The position numbers and the translations under genes are program-made. A stretch of 55,253 bases of DNA from Gemmataceae bacterium (lineage in GTDB: Bacteria > Planctomycetota > Planctomycetia > Gemmatales > Gemmataceae), in assembly GCA_028288765.1 (NCBI GenBank), contig JAQGHQ010000341.1:1-55253 (forward strand), in the 5' to 3' direction. This document shows, piece after piece, positions 46,189 through 55,208 of this stretch. Each line of letters begins with the position of its first letter. The first letter of the stretch is position 1. Under the pieces are notes generated by a model. It was given only the letters and a program-made list of their open reading frames with translations, ran no database searches and had not been told where the DNA came from.

Positions 46189-48909
46189 TTAATCCACGAA
46201 CGCAAATTCGTTGGTCATCATCAGCCCGTGGGCGAGATCGACCCAGCGGTCGGCCTCCGGGCCCTTGGCGATGAACGCCAGCGCGGTCTTTCGCTCCCCG
46301 GTTGCCGGGTTGCGACCGAGCACTGTCATGAAGAGGGCATCGACCCGACCGGCGGGTTCCTTGTGCTTCTGCACGCCAGGAGACGCGGCGAGCTTCTTCG
46401 CGGCACTTCGGGCGAACGGCCCGTTCATCAGGAAGAGTGCCTGGGGGGCGACGGTCGTGGTCGTCCGCTGCGGGGTGGTGCCGGCCGGGTTCGGCACGTC
46501 GAAGGTGGTGAGCAGGGTCGGGAATTCGAGACGATCGACGTACCCGTATATGGCCCGGCGGGTCGCGCCCGGGAGCGGTACCGGCGGCCCACCGGATTCG
46601 TGGGCCAGACTGCCGGAGACGGCGAGCACCGAATCGTGCAGGGCCTCGAACTCTAGCCGCCGGCGGTTCATCCGCCAGAGCAGCCGATTCTCCGAGTCGA
46701 CCGCGAGTCCTTCCGGCCGGTCGAGGCTCTGCTGCGTGTAGGTAGCCGAGGTCATCATCAGCTTGTGCAGCTGCTTGACCTTCCAGCCACCCTCCATGAA
46801 CTCGTCGGCGAGCCAGTCGAGCAGTTCCGGGTGCGTCGGCGGATCGCTCCGGAGGCCGAAGTCGCCGGGCGTGCCGACCAGCCCTTTGCCGAAGTGATGC
46901 AGCCACACCCGGTTCACAAATACCCGCGCGGTCAGTGGGTTCGTCCTCGATACGAGCTCTCGCGCCAATTCGAGCCGGCCGCTCCCCGTGGCGAACGGAC
47001 GGCGGCCCGGATTCGCCACCTTCACGAACTGGCGCGGGACCGGTTCGCCGGGGCGGCCCGGGTTGCCGCGTTCGAACACCCGCGGGTCGTAGGGTCGGGG
47101 TGGGTCGGTCAACGCCATGGATCGCGGCGGCCCCTTCGCGGCCCACTGTTCGACCGCCCGCAGCAACTTTTGATACTCGCCCTGGGTCGCCCGGTCGGGG
47201 AAGAGCGAGAGGAAACCCCAGTCGAGAGCGAGGGGGGCGTCGGCGGGCGAAGTCGGGCCGTACAGCACCCGGCGCAGCTGCTCGGCGTCCGGGTCCAATT
47301 GCTTCGCCCCTGCCGCGAGTGCGGCCTTCCAGCGTGTGTCGATATCCGCGAGCAGCTTCCCGTACCGGTCGGCGACCTCTTTCATCGTCTTCGGCGGCGT
47401 CGAGAATATCGCGCGGACGAGCCGGTTGCCTCCATCCACCTTCGCCAGTCCGGCGGGGCCCTTCTCCGCGAACTCCTTCTCCGCGAACTCAGCCACGGCA
47501 TGCCAGTGGAGCCAGACCGGGTCGCGGCGCTTGCGGGTGTCTTCGAGGTACTGCCGCCAGCGGGTGATCATGCTCGGGTTCAGGTCGCCGGGGTCTGCCA
47601 GGAGCATGAAGTCGTCGGCCGGGGGTGCGTTCCGGGCGGCGTGGGCGGCGAGCAGGTATTCGCCGGCCCGGGCCCGCGCCCCTCCGACCAGGGCCGAGTG
47701 CCTGGCGGTGACGAAATCGATCAGCTGGCGTTCGCGGACCTTCAACTCGGCATCGAACAGCAGGTGCTCGCCGGTGGCCGGGGCCGGGCCGTAGAGCGGC
47801 GGGACGGTCGGTTCGGTCGAGCTGCGGAACACACCGTAGAGCGAGTAGTAGTCCGCCGCCGGAACGGGGTCGAATTTGTGGTCGTGGCACCGGGCGCAGG
47901 TCACCGTGAGGCCCATCAACCCGCGGGTCACGACGTCGATCCGGTCATCAATGATGTCGTGGGTGTTGTTCATGAAGTGCCCGCCGACCGTCAGGAAGCC
48001 GAGGGCCGCGAGCGCCTTCGGGTCGTCGAGGGGGAGTTGATCGGCGGCGAGCTGTTCGAGCACGAACCGGTCGAACGGGACGTCCTTGTTGAGCGCCCCG
48101 ATCACGTAGTCGCGGTAGGTCCAGGCCCACGGGTACTCCTTCCCCTCGAAGAACACGTACCCCTTGTTGTCGGCGTACCGGGCGACGTCGAGCCAGTGCC
48201 GCGCCCACCGCTCGCCGTACCGCGGACTGGCGAGCAACCGGTCGATCAGCTTCGGGTATGCGTTCGGGTCCGGGTCGGCCACGAACGTCTCGACCTCATC
48301 CGGGGTCGGCGGGAGGCCGTGTAGGTCGAACGTGGCCCGGCGGATAAGCGTGCGGCGGTCGGCGGGCGGGGACAGGGTCAGCTTCGCGGCTTCGAGCTTC
48401 GCCAGGACGAACCGGTCGACGTCGTTGCGAACCGCGGAACTCGGGTGGCGGCTTTCCGGCACGCCCGGGCGCTTCACGGGCTGGAACGCCCAGTGCGTGC
48501 TCGCGGCCCTGGCGATCTTGTCCGGTGCCATGAGCTGGGTGTTCGCCGGCCACGGGGCGCCGTGCGATACCCACTGTTCCAGGGCGGCGAGTTCGCGGGC
48601 GGGAAGCTTGCCCGAGGGCGGCATTTTCAGGTCGCCGGCCTGCCGGACGGCCTCGACCAGCAGACTCTCCTTCGGCTTCCCCGGCACCACCGCCGCGCCA
48701 CTCTCGCCGCCTTTCATCATCGCGGCGCGGGTGTCGAGCCGCAGCCCGGCCTTGGGCTTTTCCGGGCCGTGGCACGACAGGCACCGCTCGACCAGCACCG
48801 GGCGGACGTGCTTCTCGAAGAACTCTTCCCCCGCGGCGGGCTGCGCGAGGGCGGGAGCGGCCGAGAGCATGAGCACGACAGTCGGGAGGAGCGAGAGCCG
48901 ACGCGGCAT
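46189..48909 (-). CDS. DUF1549/DUF1553 protein with N-terminal cytochrome c (PSCyt1)
   Basis: 906 residues from MPRRLSLLPTVVLMLSAAPA, a Sec signal. The N-terminal PSCyt1 domain has the heme motif CLSCH (VERCLSCHGPEKPKAGLRLD). The DUF1549 domain follows (DRRTLIRRATFDLHGLPPTP, SPRYGERWARHWLDVARYAD, VTCARCHDHKFDPVPAADYY with a second CxxCH), and DUF1553 forms the C-terminal third (NPLTARVFVNRVWLHHFGKG, ATYTQQSLDRP, PLPGATRRAIYGYVDRLEFP, APQALFLMNGPFARSAAKKL). Planctomycetes carry many such proteins, thought to act in periplasmic polysaccharide handling, each with a DUF1501 partner. Here the DUF1501 gene follows but an Rpn-like gene is lodged between. Confidence 0.92.
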   Translation of the reverse strand: MPRRLSLLPTVVLMLSAAPALAQPAAGEEFFEKHVRPVLVERCLSCHGPEKPKAGLRLDTRAAMMKGGESGAAVVPGKPKESLLVEAVRQAGDLKMPPSGKLPARELAALEQWVSHGAPWPANTQLMAPDKIARAASTHWAFQPVKRPGVPESRHPSSAVRNDVDRFVLAKLEAAKLTLSPPADRRTLIRRATFDLHGLPPTPDEVETFVADPDPNAYPKLIDRLLASPRYGERWARHWLDVARYADNKGYVFFEGKEYPWAWTYRDYVIGALNKDVPFDRFVLEQLAADQLPLDDPKALAALGFLTVGGHFMNNTHDIIDDRIDVVTRGLMGLTVTCARCHDHKFDPVPAADYYSLYGVFRSSTEPTVPPLYGPAPATGEHLLFDAELKVRERQLIDFVTARHSALVGGARARAGEYLLAAHAARNAPPADDFMLLADPGDLNPSMITRWRQYLEDTRKRRDPVWLHWHAVAEFAEKEFAEKGPAGLAKVDGGNRLVRAIFSTPPKTMKEVADRYGKLLADIDTRWKAALAAGAKQLDPDAEQLRRVLYGPTSPADAPLALDWGFLSLFPDRATQGEYQKLLRAVEQWAAKGPPRSMALTDPPRPYDPRVFERGNPGRPGEPVPRQFVKVANPGRRPFATGSGRLELARELVSRTNPLTARVFVNRVWLHHFGKGLVGTPGDFGLRSDPPTHPELLDWLADEFMEGGWKVKQLHKLMMTSATYTQQSLDRPEGLAVDSENRLLWRMNRRRLEFEALHDSVLAVSGSLAHESGGPPVPLPGATRRAIYGYVDRLEFPTLLTTFDVPNPAGTTPQRTTTTVAPQALFLMNGPFARSAAKKLAASPGVQKHKEPAGRVDALFMTVLGRNPATGERKTALAFIAKGPEADRWVDLAHGLMMTNEFAFVD

Positions 48910-49205
48910 GAAGACCACCGGAAGCAAGATGATCGGCGCGCGGCCGGGGGCCGGCGGTAGAAGGCGGGACTCCTATAGAGTGACGGAATCGCGGCTGTGC
49001 ATCAAGCAGTTTCGGGCTCGCGAGCTTGATATTTGCCGCCCCAACAGGGCGTCCGAGAATGGCCAGGGGTGGAACCGGCGCATCCGGTGGAACCCCTGGA
49101 AACGCACCCCGGATACAGAGGCTTGTGTGGCACGGCGGCGGGCGGCATACTGGCCGGGACGGTCGCGGCCGGAACTCGGTCGTTTCCACATCAGGGGAAC
49201 CGGTA
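48910..49205. other. Divergent promoter region with a nested hairpin
   Basis: 296 nt between divergent DUF1553 and PQQ-propeller genes. Besides the nested palindrome at 49063-49099, a short inverted pair atcaagc (49001-49007) and gcttgat (49024-49030) is present. No gene is seen. Confidence 0.4.
49063..49099. promoter_or_regulatory. Nested palindrome upstream of the PQQ-propeller gene
   Basis: ccaggggt-gga-accgg (49063-49078) is mirrored by ccggt-gga-acccctgg (49084-49099): 8-bp and 5-bp stems separated by a symmetric gga/gga internal loop, with apical loop cgcat. The perfect symmetry suggests a repressor operator or RNA hairpin; it lies about 107 nt before the ATG. Confidence 0.5.
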
Positions 49206-50474
49206 ATGGGAGTTCGATCGCCCCTCTTCCTCCTGTTCGCGGCCGTCTGGACGACAGGGATGGTCCGCGCGGCCGACTGGCCGGGATGGCGCGGGCCGAC
49301 CGGGATGGGCCGGACCGCGGAGAAGGACCTCCCGCTCACCTGGGGAGGGAAGGGGAATGAGAACGTCCTCTGGAAGGTCGCCCTTCCGGGTCAAGATGCG
49401 AAAGCCGGACAGGACCAGAACCAATCCAGCCCCGTGGTCGCCGGCGGGCGGGTGTTCGTGACCGTGAGCTACTGGCCCGGCGGGAAGCCGGACCCGAAGG
49501 CGTTCCCCGAACACCACGTCGCCTGTTACCGCACGGCCGACGGCAATCAGCTCTGGGACACCAGGGTCGAGCCCGGCTCGTGGCTCCTGTCCGACCTCCG
49601 CGGTGGGTACACCGCCCCGACCCCGGCGGTCGACGCCGACCGGGTGTACGTTGTGTTCGGCTCGGCCGTCATCGCCGCTCTGGACCTGGACGGGAAGATC
49701 CTCTGGCGGAAGCAGATCAACCCCCACAAGTTCGACGTCGCCCTCGCCCCCAGCCCGGTCCTCTACGAGGACACCGTCATCCTCCAGTGTGACCAGCTGG
49801 ACCGGCAGTCGCGGCTGGTCGCCTTCGACCGGCGGACCGGCGAGGAGAAGTGGGAAGAGAAGCGGCCGGGAACCGGGTTCGGCCACAGCACGCCCGTCCT
49901 CGCGACGGTCGGCGGGAAGCCCCAGCTGCTCGTTTCCGCGTCGAACGCCCTCCAGGGGGTCGACCCGGCCACCGGAAAGCTCCTCTGGTCCTGCGAGGCG
50001 AAGGGGGACACGGTCTCGCCGGTACTTGGCGGCGGGATCGTCTACTGTGACAGTGGCCGGGGCGGGCCGGGGGTCGCGGTCGACCCGACGGGGGCCGGCG
50101 ACGTGACGAAGACGCACCTGAAGTGGAAGCTTCCGCAAGTGCCCGACGGGTATTCGTCCCCGGTCGTCGCCGGCGACTTCCTGTACCGGCTCCACGCCCC
50201 GGACGTGGTCAAGTGCATCAAGTTGTCGACCGGCGAGGTGGCCTACTCCGAGCGCCTGAGCGGGGTCTCGACCGCGTCCAGTCCGGTGACGACCGCGGAC
50301 GGTCGAGTGTATGCCGCGAGCGCGGGAAAGAGTTATATCCTGAAGGCCGGGCCGCTGCCGGAGGTGTTGGCGGTCAACGACCTCGGCGACGGCGGCCCTG
50401 CTTCTCCCGCGGTCGCCGGCGGCCGGTTGTACCTCAAGGGCCGCAAGTGGCTGTTCTGCGTCGGGGCGAAATAA
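49206..50474 (+). CDS. PQQ-binding-like beta-propeller secreted protein
   Basis: 422 residues from MGVRSPLFLLFAAVWTTGMV, a Sec signal ending ...RAA before DWPGWRGPTGMGRTAEKDLP, the sequence that opens most planctomycete PQQ-propeller proteins. Blades are visible as SSPVVAGGRVFVTV, TPAVDADRVYVVFGSAVIAA, LVAFDRRTGEEKWEEKRPGT, GVDPATGKLLWSCEAKGD, SPVVAGDFLYRLHAPDVVKC and SPAVAGGRLYLKGRKWLFCV. No catalytic Asp/Ca2+ set of true alcohol dehydrogenases is seen, so a structural or binding role is more likely (BamB-like fold). The ATG at 49206 is chosen for the signal peptide. Next gene on the same strand is 150 nt on. Confidence 0.85.
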   Translation: MGVRSPLFLLFAAVWTTGMVRAADWPGWRGPTGMGRTAEKDLPLTWGGKGNENVLWKVALPGQDAKAGQDQNQSSPVVAGGRVFVTVSYWPGGKPDPKAFPEHHVACYRTADGNQLWDTRVEPGSWLLSDLRGGYTAPTPAVDADRVYVVFGSAVIAALDLDGKILWRKQINPHKFDVALAPSPVLYEDTVILQCDQLDRQSRLVAFDRRTGEEKWEEKRPGTGFGHSTPVLATVGGKPQLLVSASNALQGVDPATGKLLWSCEAKGDTVSPVLGGGIVYCDSGRGGPGVAVDPTGAGDVTKTHLKWKLPQVPDGYSSPVVAGDFLYRLHAPDVVKCIKLSTGEVAYSERLSGVSTASSPVTTADGRVYAASAGKSYILKAGPLPEVLAVNDLGDGGPASPAVAGGRLYLKGRKWLFCVGAK

Positions 50475-50478
50475 CGAT

Positions 50479-50580
50479 AGAGAGAATAAGGAATGCAGGA
50501 ATAAGAGTGGATATTTTATATAAACAATATATTAATTATTAATTTGTCTTTTCATGAATTCCTGCATTCCTTATTGATCG
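50479..50580. repeat. gaataag-word inverted element with an AT-rich loop
   Basis: aataaggaatgcaggaat (50485-50502) is the exact reverse complement of 50558-50575; outer cgat and gatcg also match. Units are gaataag, gaatgcag, gaataag. The 55-nt loop (50503-50557) is extremely AT-rich for this genome (atattttatataaacaatat). It starts 4 nt after the PQQ gene stop. Confidence 0.85.
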
Positions 50581-50624
50581 GTTTTCCCGTCCGGTGCCCG
50601 TTCCGAGAGGCGTTCGAGGGGTCC

Positions 50625-51623
50625 ATGCGGTACTCACTACTCTCCTGTGCGTTCGTCTTCCTTATCCCCGGCGCCAGCCCGGGGGCCGACTGGAAGCCCG
50701 TGACCGCCGAGCTGGTGGCGAAGGAAAAGCCCGGCTACGGCGGGTTGTCCGGGGTCGTGGTCGACCACGCGACCGGCCACCTGTTCGTCGACCTGAGCGA
50801 CCGCGGCGTGTTCCGCTCGACCGACCGCGGGAAAACATGGGAGCGATTGGGCAAAGACGTGATCAAGGGGCGGACGGAGACGCCGGGGAGTTTTCAGATC
50901 GACCCGGCCGGGAAGACGAAACGACTCCTGCTCCCGAGCGTGTACGGCGGCCCGATCGCGGTCGGGTCGGCGGCCGAGGGCGGATGGCGAGTCCTCGACA
51001 AGGCGTCCGTGCATGTGGACTGGTGCGCGGCCGACTGGACCGACCCGGACCTCAAGTTCCTCCTCACCTTGAAGCACGAATCCGGCGGACTCCTGCTCGT
51101 CTCCCGGGACGGCGGGAAGACCTTCGCCGAGCACGGGAAAGGGTACGGGCCGGCGTGGGCGTTCGACGCCGACACGGCGGTGGTCGCCGCGCTGAAGACC
51201 AGGGACCGCCCGAAGGGCGGGCTCCTCCGCACGACGGACGGCGGGAAGACCTTCAGCCCGGCCGGGGATTATGCCCCGGTCTCCCTCCCACGATGGCACG
51301 CGGGTGCCTTGTACTGGCTGGCCGACGGTGTACTCATCAAGACGGCCGACAAGGGTGGCACCTGGGAGAAGCTGAGCGCGGTGAAGGACGGCCGGTTCGG
51401 GCCGGTGTCCGGGAAAGACGGCAAGCACCTGTTCGTCCTGACCGGGGCCGGAGTGGTCGAGAGCACTGACGGCGGGGCGACGTGGTCGGCTCCGATCGCG
51501 GTGCCGAAGGAGCTCAAGGGCGTCTCGGCACTCACCTGGCTGGAGTACGACCCGGTCGGCGATGTGGTCTACGTGATGAAAATGGGGTCGGAGCTGTACG
51601 CACTCCCGCGCGGGAGCAAGTGA
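50625..51623 (+). CDS. Secreted BNR/sialidase-like beta-propeller protein
   Basis: 332 residues from MRYSLLSCAFVFLIPGASPG, a Sec signal; gagggg precedes the ATG. The mature part has several BNR/Asp-box repeats: VFRSTDRGKTWERLG, LLVSRDGGKTFAEHG, LLRTTDGGKTFSPAG, IKTADKGGTWEKL, VVESTDGGATWSAP (S/T-x-D-x-G-x-T-W/F). Such repeats build sialidase and VPS10-type propellers; no sialidase catalytic residues are identified, so it may be a carbohydrate-binding or structural protein. It lies after the PQQ gene and before a beta-lactamase-like gene, all plus strand, likely separate units. Confidence 0.8.
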   Translation: MRYSLLSCAFVFLIPGASPGADWKPVTAELVAKEKPGYGGLSGVVVDHATGHLFVDLSDRGVFRSTDRGKTWERLGKDVIKGRTETPGSFQIDPAGKTKRLLLPSVYGGPIAVGSAAEGGWRVLDKASVHVDWCAADWTDPDLKFLLTLKHESGGLLLVSRDGGKTFAEHGKGYGPAWAFDADTAVVAALKTRDRPKGGLLRTTDGGKTFSPAGDYAPVSLPRWHAGALYWLADGVLIKTADKGGTWEKLSAVKDGRFGPVSGKDGKHLFVLTGAGVVESTDGGATWSAPIAVPKELKGVSALTWLEYDPVGDVVYVMKMGSELYALPRGSK

Positions 51624-51728
51624 CTCCTCGCTCCGATCATCCCGCCGTGCGAGGTGGTCGGGGCTTGCCCGGGGCCGTATCCAGAACGAGGACCACACCC
51701 CGCCGATCTTCACCTCCGAGGGCCTCCC

Positions 51729-52895
51729 ATGAAGCCGACGCTGCTTTGCCTGGCCTTGTTGCTCGCGGCCGTCGTCTCCCCCGCCCAGCTATCTGCGGAT
51801 TCCCGGAAACCGTCGGCCGGGATCGCGGCCGTGCTCCTTCCGTACGTGGAGGCCGACACGCTCGCCGGGGCCGTCGTCCTGGTGGCCGATAAGGACAAGG
51901 TGTTGACCCTGGAAGCGGTCGGGTACTCGGACGTCGCGGCCAAGACGCCGCTCAAGACCGACGCGTTGGTCTGGATCGCCTCGATGTCGAAGCCGGTCAC
52001 CGCAGCGGCCCTGATGATCCTCGTGGACGAGGGGAAAGTGAACCTCGACGACCCGGTCGAGAAGTACCTGCCGGAGTTCAAGGCCGTGGTGGTCGCCGTT
52101 CCCCGGAAAGGCGACGCGCCCCTGCTCCAGAAGCCGAGCCGGCCGATCATCGTCCGCGACCTCCTCCGGCACACCAGCGGGATGCCGTTCAAGTCGGCGG
52201 CCGAGACCCCGACGCTCGACGCGCTGCACCTGAAAGACGCGGTCGAGAGTTACGCCAAGACGCCGCTGATGTACGAACCGGGGACGAAGTACCAGTACTC
52301 GAACGCGGGGATCAACACCGCCGGGCGGATCATCGAGGTGGTGAGCAAGACGCCCTACGAGGAGTTCCTCGACAAGCGCCTGTTCGCCCCGCTGGGGATG
52401 ACCGACACGACCTTTTGGCCGTCCGAGGAGCAGATGAAACGGCTGGCGAAGTCGTACCAGCCGGGGCCCGAGAAGAAGGGCCTGGTGGAGACCAAAATCG
52501 GCCAGCTCCGGTACCCCCTGACCGACCGCACCCGTGGGCCGATGCCGGCCGGCGGACTGTTCTCGACCGCAGCCGACATGGGCCGGTTCGGTCAGATGTT
52601 GCTCAACGGCGGGACCGCCGGCGGGAAACAGGTCCTGTCCGAAGCCGCGGTGAAGGAGATGACGACCCGGCAGACCGGAGAGGGGATCAAGGAGAGCTAC
52701 GGGCTCGGGTTCTCGGTGAGCGGCGACACGTTCGGACACGGCGGGGCCTTTGCGACGAACCTCTCCGTCGACAAGAAGCGGGGGCTCGTGCTCGTCTGGC
52801 ACGTCCAGCACGCCGGGTTCCCGGGGGACGGCGGGAAGAGCCAGGGGGCCTTCCGCAAGGCGGCCGAGGACCGGTTCGGCACCGCGGGGAAGTGA
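51729..52895 (+). CDS. Serine beta-lactamase-like/class C hydrolase, exported
   Basis: 388 residues from MKPTLLCLALLLAAVVSPAQ, a Sec signal. The catalytic Ser-x-x-Lys is SMSKP (Ser85, Lys88), the Tyr-x-Asn motif is YSN at 190-192 in YQYSNAGINTAGRI, and the third motif is FGHGGAFAT (HGG instead of KTG). LRHTSGMPF and MPAGGLFSTAADMGRF are also conserved in the family. This is the penicillin-binding/esterase branch (EstB, AmpC-like, D-aminopeptidase); substrate is not determinable, and true antibiotic resistance is not implied. A palindromic element follows its stop. Confidence 0.88.
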   Translation: MKPTLLCLALLLAAVVSPAQLSADSRKPSAGIAAVLLPYVEADTLAGAVVLVADKDKVLTLEAVGYSDVAAKTPLKTDALVWIASMSKPVTAAALMILVDEGKVNLDDPVEKYLPEFKAVVVAVPRKGDAPLLQKPSRPIIVRDLLRHTSGMPFKSAAETPTLDALHLKDAVESYAKTPLMYEPGTKYQYSNAGINTAGRIIEVVSKTPYEEFLDKRLFAPLGMTDTTFWPSEEQMKRLAKSYQPGPEKKGLVETKIGQLRYPLTDRTRGPMPAGGLFSTAADMGRFGQMLLNGGTAGGKQVLSEAAVKEMTTRQTGEGIKESYGLGFSVSGDTFGHGGAFATNLSVDKKRGLVLVWHVQHAGFPGDGGKSQGAFRKAAEDRFGTAGK

Positions 52896-52923
52896 CGGTG
52901 GCCGAATCAAGACGGTCCGTGGC

Positions 52924-53091
52924 GTCTGTACCCCGGAGGGGTTGTAGTCCACAGCCCAGGGTCGCGCTTCGCGCACCCTGGGTCGGGAGACCCCTCCGGG
53001 AGGCGGCCCTGGATGGAAGATCGCCGCCCAGGGTGCGCTCGCTGCGCTTGCGACCCTGGGCTATGGACTACAACCCCTCCGGGGTACAGAC
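52924..53091. repeat. About 168-bp composite palindrome, gtctgtaccccggaggggtt type
   Basis: The left arm 52924-52982 mirrors the right arm 53027-53091. The outer 41 nt match inversely with one difference (acagccc versus atagccc), then gggtcgc is shared, and inner pieces (cgcgcttcgcg against cgcttgcg) differ in length before ccctgg/ccaggg meets again. It lies 29 nt after the beta-lactamase stop. Ends contain no transposase; resembles a MITE or large REP. Confidence 0.85.
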
Positions 53092-53236
53092 ACCTGGGAT
53101 CTGGACCTCAGATGTGGGTACGGCACAGCGCTCCTGAGTGGGAACGAGGTTAGGAAACGTTTGGCGATCCCCGGCTCTCCGGAATAAACTGTTCGCACCT
53201 CTCCCTCTCCGTGCCTCCCCATACCCGCCGAGGCCC

Positions 53237-55189
53237 ATGTCTACCATTAAACACCCCCTCGAACCGCTCACGGCCGAGGAAGTCCGGCTGGCCGTCTCGA
53301 TCCTCCGCGACACCGGGAAGGTCGGCCCGCGCACCCGGTTCGTGTCCGTCTCCCTGAAGGAGCCGCCGAAGGCCGTCGTCCACGGCTTCACCGGGGCCGG
53401 GCCGATCACCCGCGAGGCGTTCGCGGTCCTGTTCGATAACACGACCAACTCGTGCCACGAGGCCGCGGTCTCGCTGACCGACCGGAAGCTGCTGTCGTGG
53501 AAGCACGTCCCCGGCGTCCAGCCGACGATGACCGCGGACGAGATGGCCGAGTGCGAGCAGGCGGTCCTTGCCAGCCCCGAGTTCCGGGCCGCTCTGAAGA
53601 AGCAGTACGGGATCGACGACCCGGCGCTGGTGATGGTCGACATCTGGAGCGCCGGGAACTACGGGGAGCCGGAAGAATCCAGCCGCCGGCTCGCCCGCCC
53701 GCTCTGTTTCCTGCGGACCGACCCCACGGACAACGGCTATGCCCGCCCGATCGAGGGCATCCGGCCGGTGGTGGACCTGAACGAGATGCGGGTGATCCGG
53801 GTGGAGGAGTACGGCCACTGGCCGCTCCCGCCGCAGCCCGGGAACTACGCCGCCGACCGCGTGCCCGATAAGCGGACCGGGATCAAACCGCTGGAGATCA
53901 CGCAGCCCGAAGGACCGGGCTTCCAGGTCGATGGGTACTACGTGAAGTGGCAGAACTGGAGTTTCGTCGTCGGGTTCAACGCCCGTGAAGGCTTGACCCT
54001 TCACCACCTGCGCTACACCGACGGCGGCAAGGACCGGAGCGTCCTCTACCGGGCCTCGCTCACCGAGATGGTCGTCCCCTACGGCGACCCGACGGCGACG
54101 CAGTACCGCAAGAACGCGTTCGACGTCGGCGAGTACGGCATGGGGGCGTGTGCGAACAGCCTGGAACTCGGGTGCGACTGTCTCGGGCTGATCCGCTACC
54201 TCGATGCCAACCTGGTCAACAGCCGGGGCGAGCTATTGACGATCAAGAACGCGGTCTGCATGCACGAGGAGGATTACGGCATCCTCTGGAAGCACACCGA
54301 CCGCCGGCTGGCGGACAAGCCCGAGGTGCGCCGCTCGCGGCGGTTGGTGATCTCGAGCGTCAGCACCGTCGAGAACTACGAGTACGGGTTCTTCTGGTAC
54401 CTCTACCAGGACGGCAACATCCAGCTGGAGTTGAAACTGACCGGCATCCTGTCGCTCGGCACGCTCCGGCCCGGGGAGAAGTCGAAGTACGGGTCGCTGA
54501 TCGCCCCCCAGCTGTACGCCCCGGTGCATCAGCACTTCTTCAACGTCCGGCTCGATTTCGACCTCGACGGGGTCAACAACACGGTCCAGCGGGTGGACGT
54601 GGTCCAGGACGAGCCCGGGCCGGCGAACCCGCACGGGAACGCGTTCGCGGCGAAGGCCACGCCGCTGACCACCGAGAAGGCGGCCCGCGACAACCTCAAG
54701 CTCGAAACCGCCCGGACGTGGCGGGTCGTGAACCCGAATGTACTCAATGCAGTCGGCGAGCCGGTCGGGTACAAGTTCTTCCCGATGGACAACTCGCTCC
54801 CGATGGCATCCGCCGACGCCTGGTGGCGGCGGCGGGCCGGGTTCGTGAACCACCACGTCTGGGTGACGCCGTTCGACGAGGCCGAGAAGTACGCCGCGGG
54901 GGACTACCCGAACCAGAGCAAGGGCGGCGACGGGCTGGCGAAGTGGACTGAGAAGGACCGGCCGGTGGAGAACACGGACGTGGTGTTCTGGTACACCTTT
55001 GGCCACACGCACATCCCGCGGCCGGAGGACTACCCGGTGATGCCGGCGGCGTACATCGGGTTCCTGCTGAAGCCGAACGGGTTCTTCGCGCTGAACCCGG
55101 CCAACGACCTCCCCCCGCCCGCCCCGAAGAAGGCCGCCGCGAAGGGGCTCTCGCTCGCGGACGGGGAAAAGGGTGGGTGCTGCCACTGA
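53237..55189 (+). CDS. Copper amine oxidase (primary-amine oxidase)
   Basis: 650 residues. Oxidatively deaminates primary amines to aldehydes with H2O2 and NH3. The topaquinone-forming Tyr is Tyr381 in SSVSTVENYEYGFFWYLYQD, the active-site Asp is Asp284 in MVVPYGDPTATQ, the copper His pair is HQH (431-433) in APVHQHFFNVRLDFDLDG, and the third copper His lies in FGHTHIPRPEDYPVMP (His592). The N2/N3 domains and the beta-sandwich body match the family. The C-terminus is odd: after AAAKGLSLADGEKGG it ends CCH, a potential metal-binding tail. No signal peptide is seen, unlike many secreted relatives. Start at 53237 is MSTIKHPLEPLTAEEVRLAV. Confidence 0.93.
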   Translation: MSTIKHPLEPLTAEEVRLAVSILRDTGKVGPRTRFVSVSLKEPPKAVVHGFTGAGPITREAFAVLFDNTTNSCHEAAVSLTDRKLLSWKHVPGVQPTMTADEMAECEQAVLASPEFRAALKKQYGIDDPALVMVDIWSAGNYGEPEESSRRLARPLCFLRTDPTDNGYARPIEGIRPVVDLNEMRVIRVEEYGHWPLPPQPGNYAADRVPDKRTGIKPLEITQPEGPGFQVDGYYVKWQNWSFVVGFNAREGLTLHHLRYTDGGKDRSVLYRASLTEMVVPYGDPTATQYRKNAFDVGEYGMGACANSLELGCDCLGLIRYLDANLVNSRGELLTIKNAVCMHEEDYGILWKHTDRRLADKPEVRRSRRLVISSVSTVENYEYGFFWYLYQDGNIQLELKLTGILSLGTLRPGEKSKYGSLIAPQLYAPVHQHFFNVRLDFDLDGVNNTVQRVDVVQDEPGPANPHGNAFAAKATPLTTEKAARDNLKLETARTWRVVNPNVLNAVGEPVGYKFFPMDNSLPMASADAWWRRRAGFVNHHVWVTPFDEAEKYAAGDYPNQSKGGDGLAKWTEKDRPVENTDVVFWYTFGHTHIPRPEDYPVMPAAYIGFLLKPNGFFALNPANDLPPPAPKKAAAKGLSLADGEKGGCCH

Positions 55190-55208
55190 CGAGGGGCGTG
55201 GATCGGGC

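Noticed and set aside
51729..52895. Antibiotic-resistance beta-lactamase
   Set aside because: The SxxK and YxN motifs fit, but the third motif is HGG and the family includes many esterases and peptidases; resistance is not supported.
52415..53137. 240-residue plus-strand frame crossing the beta-lactamase end and the palindrome
   Set aside because: An out-of-frame shadow that continues through repeat DNA.
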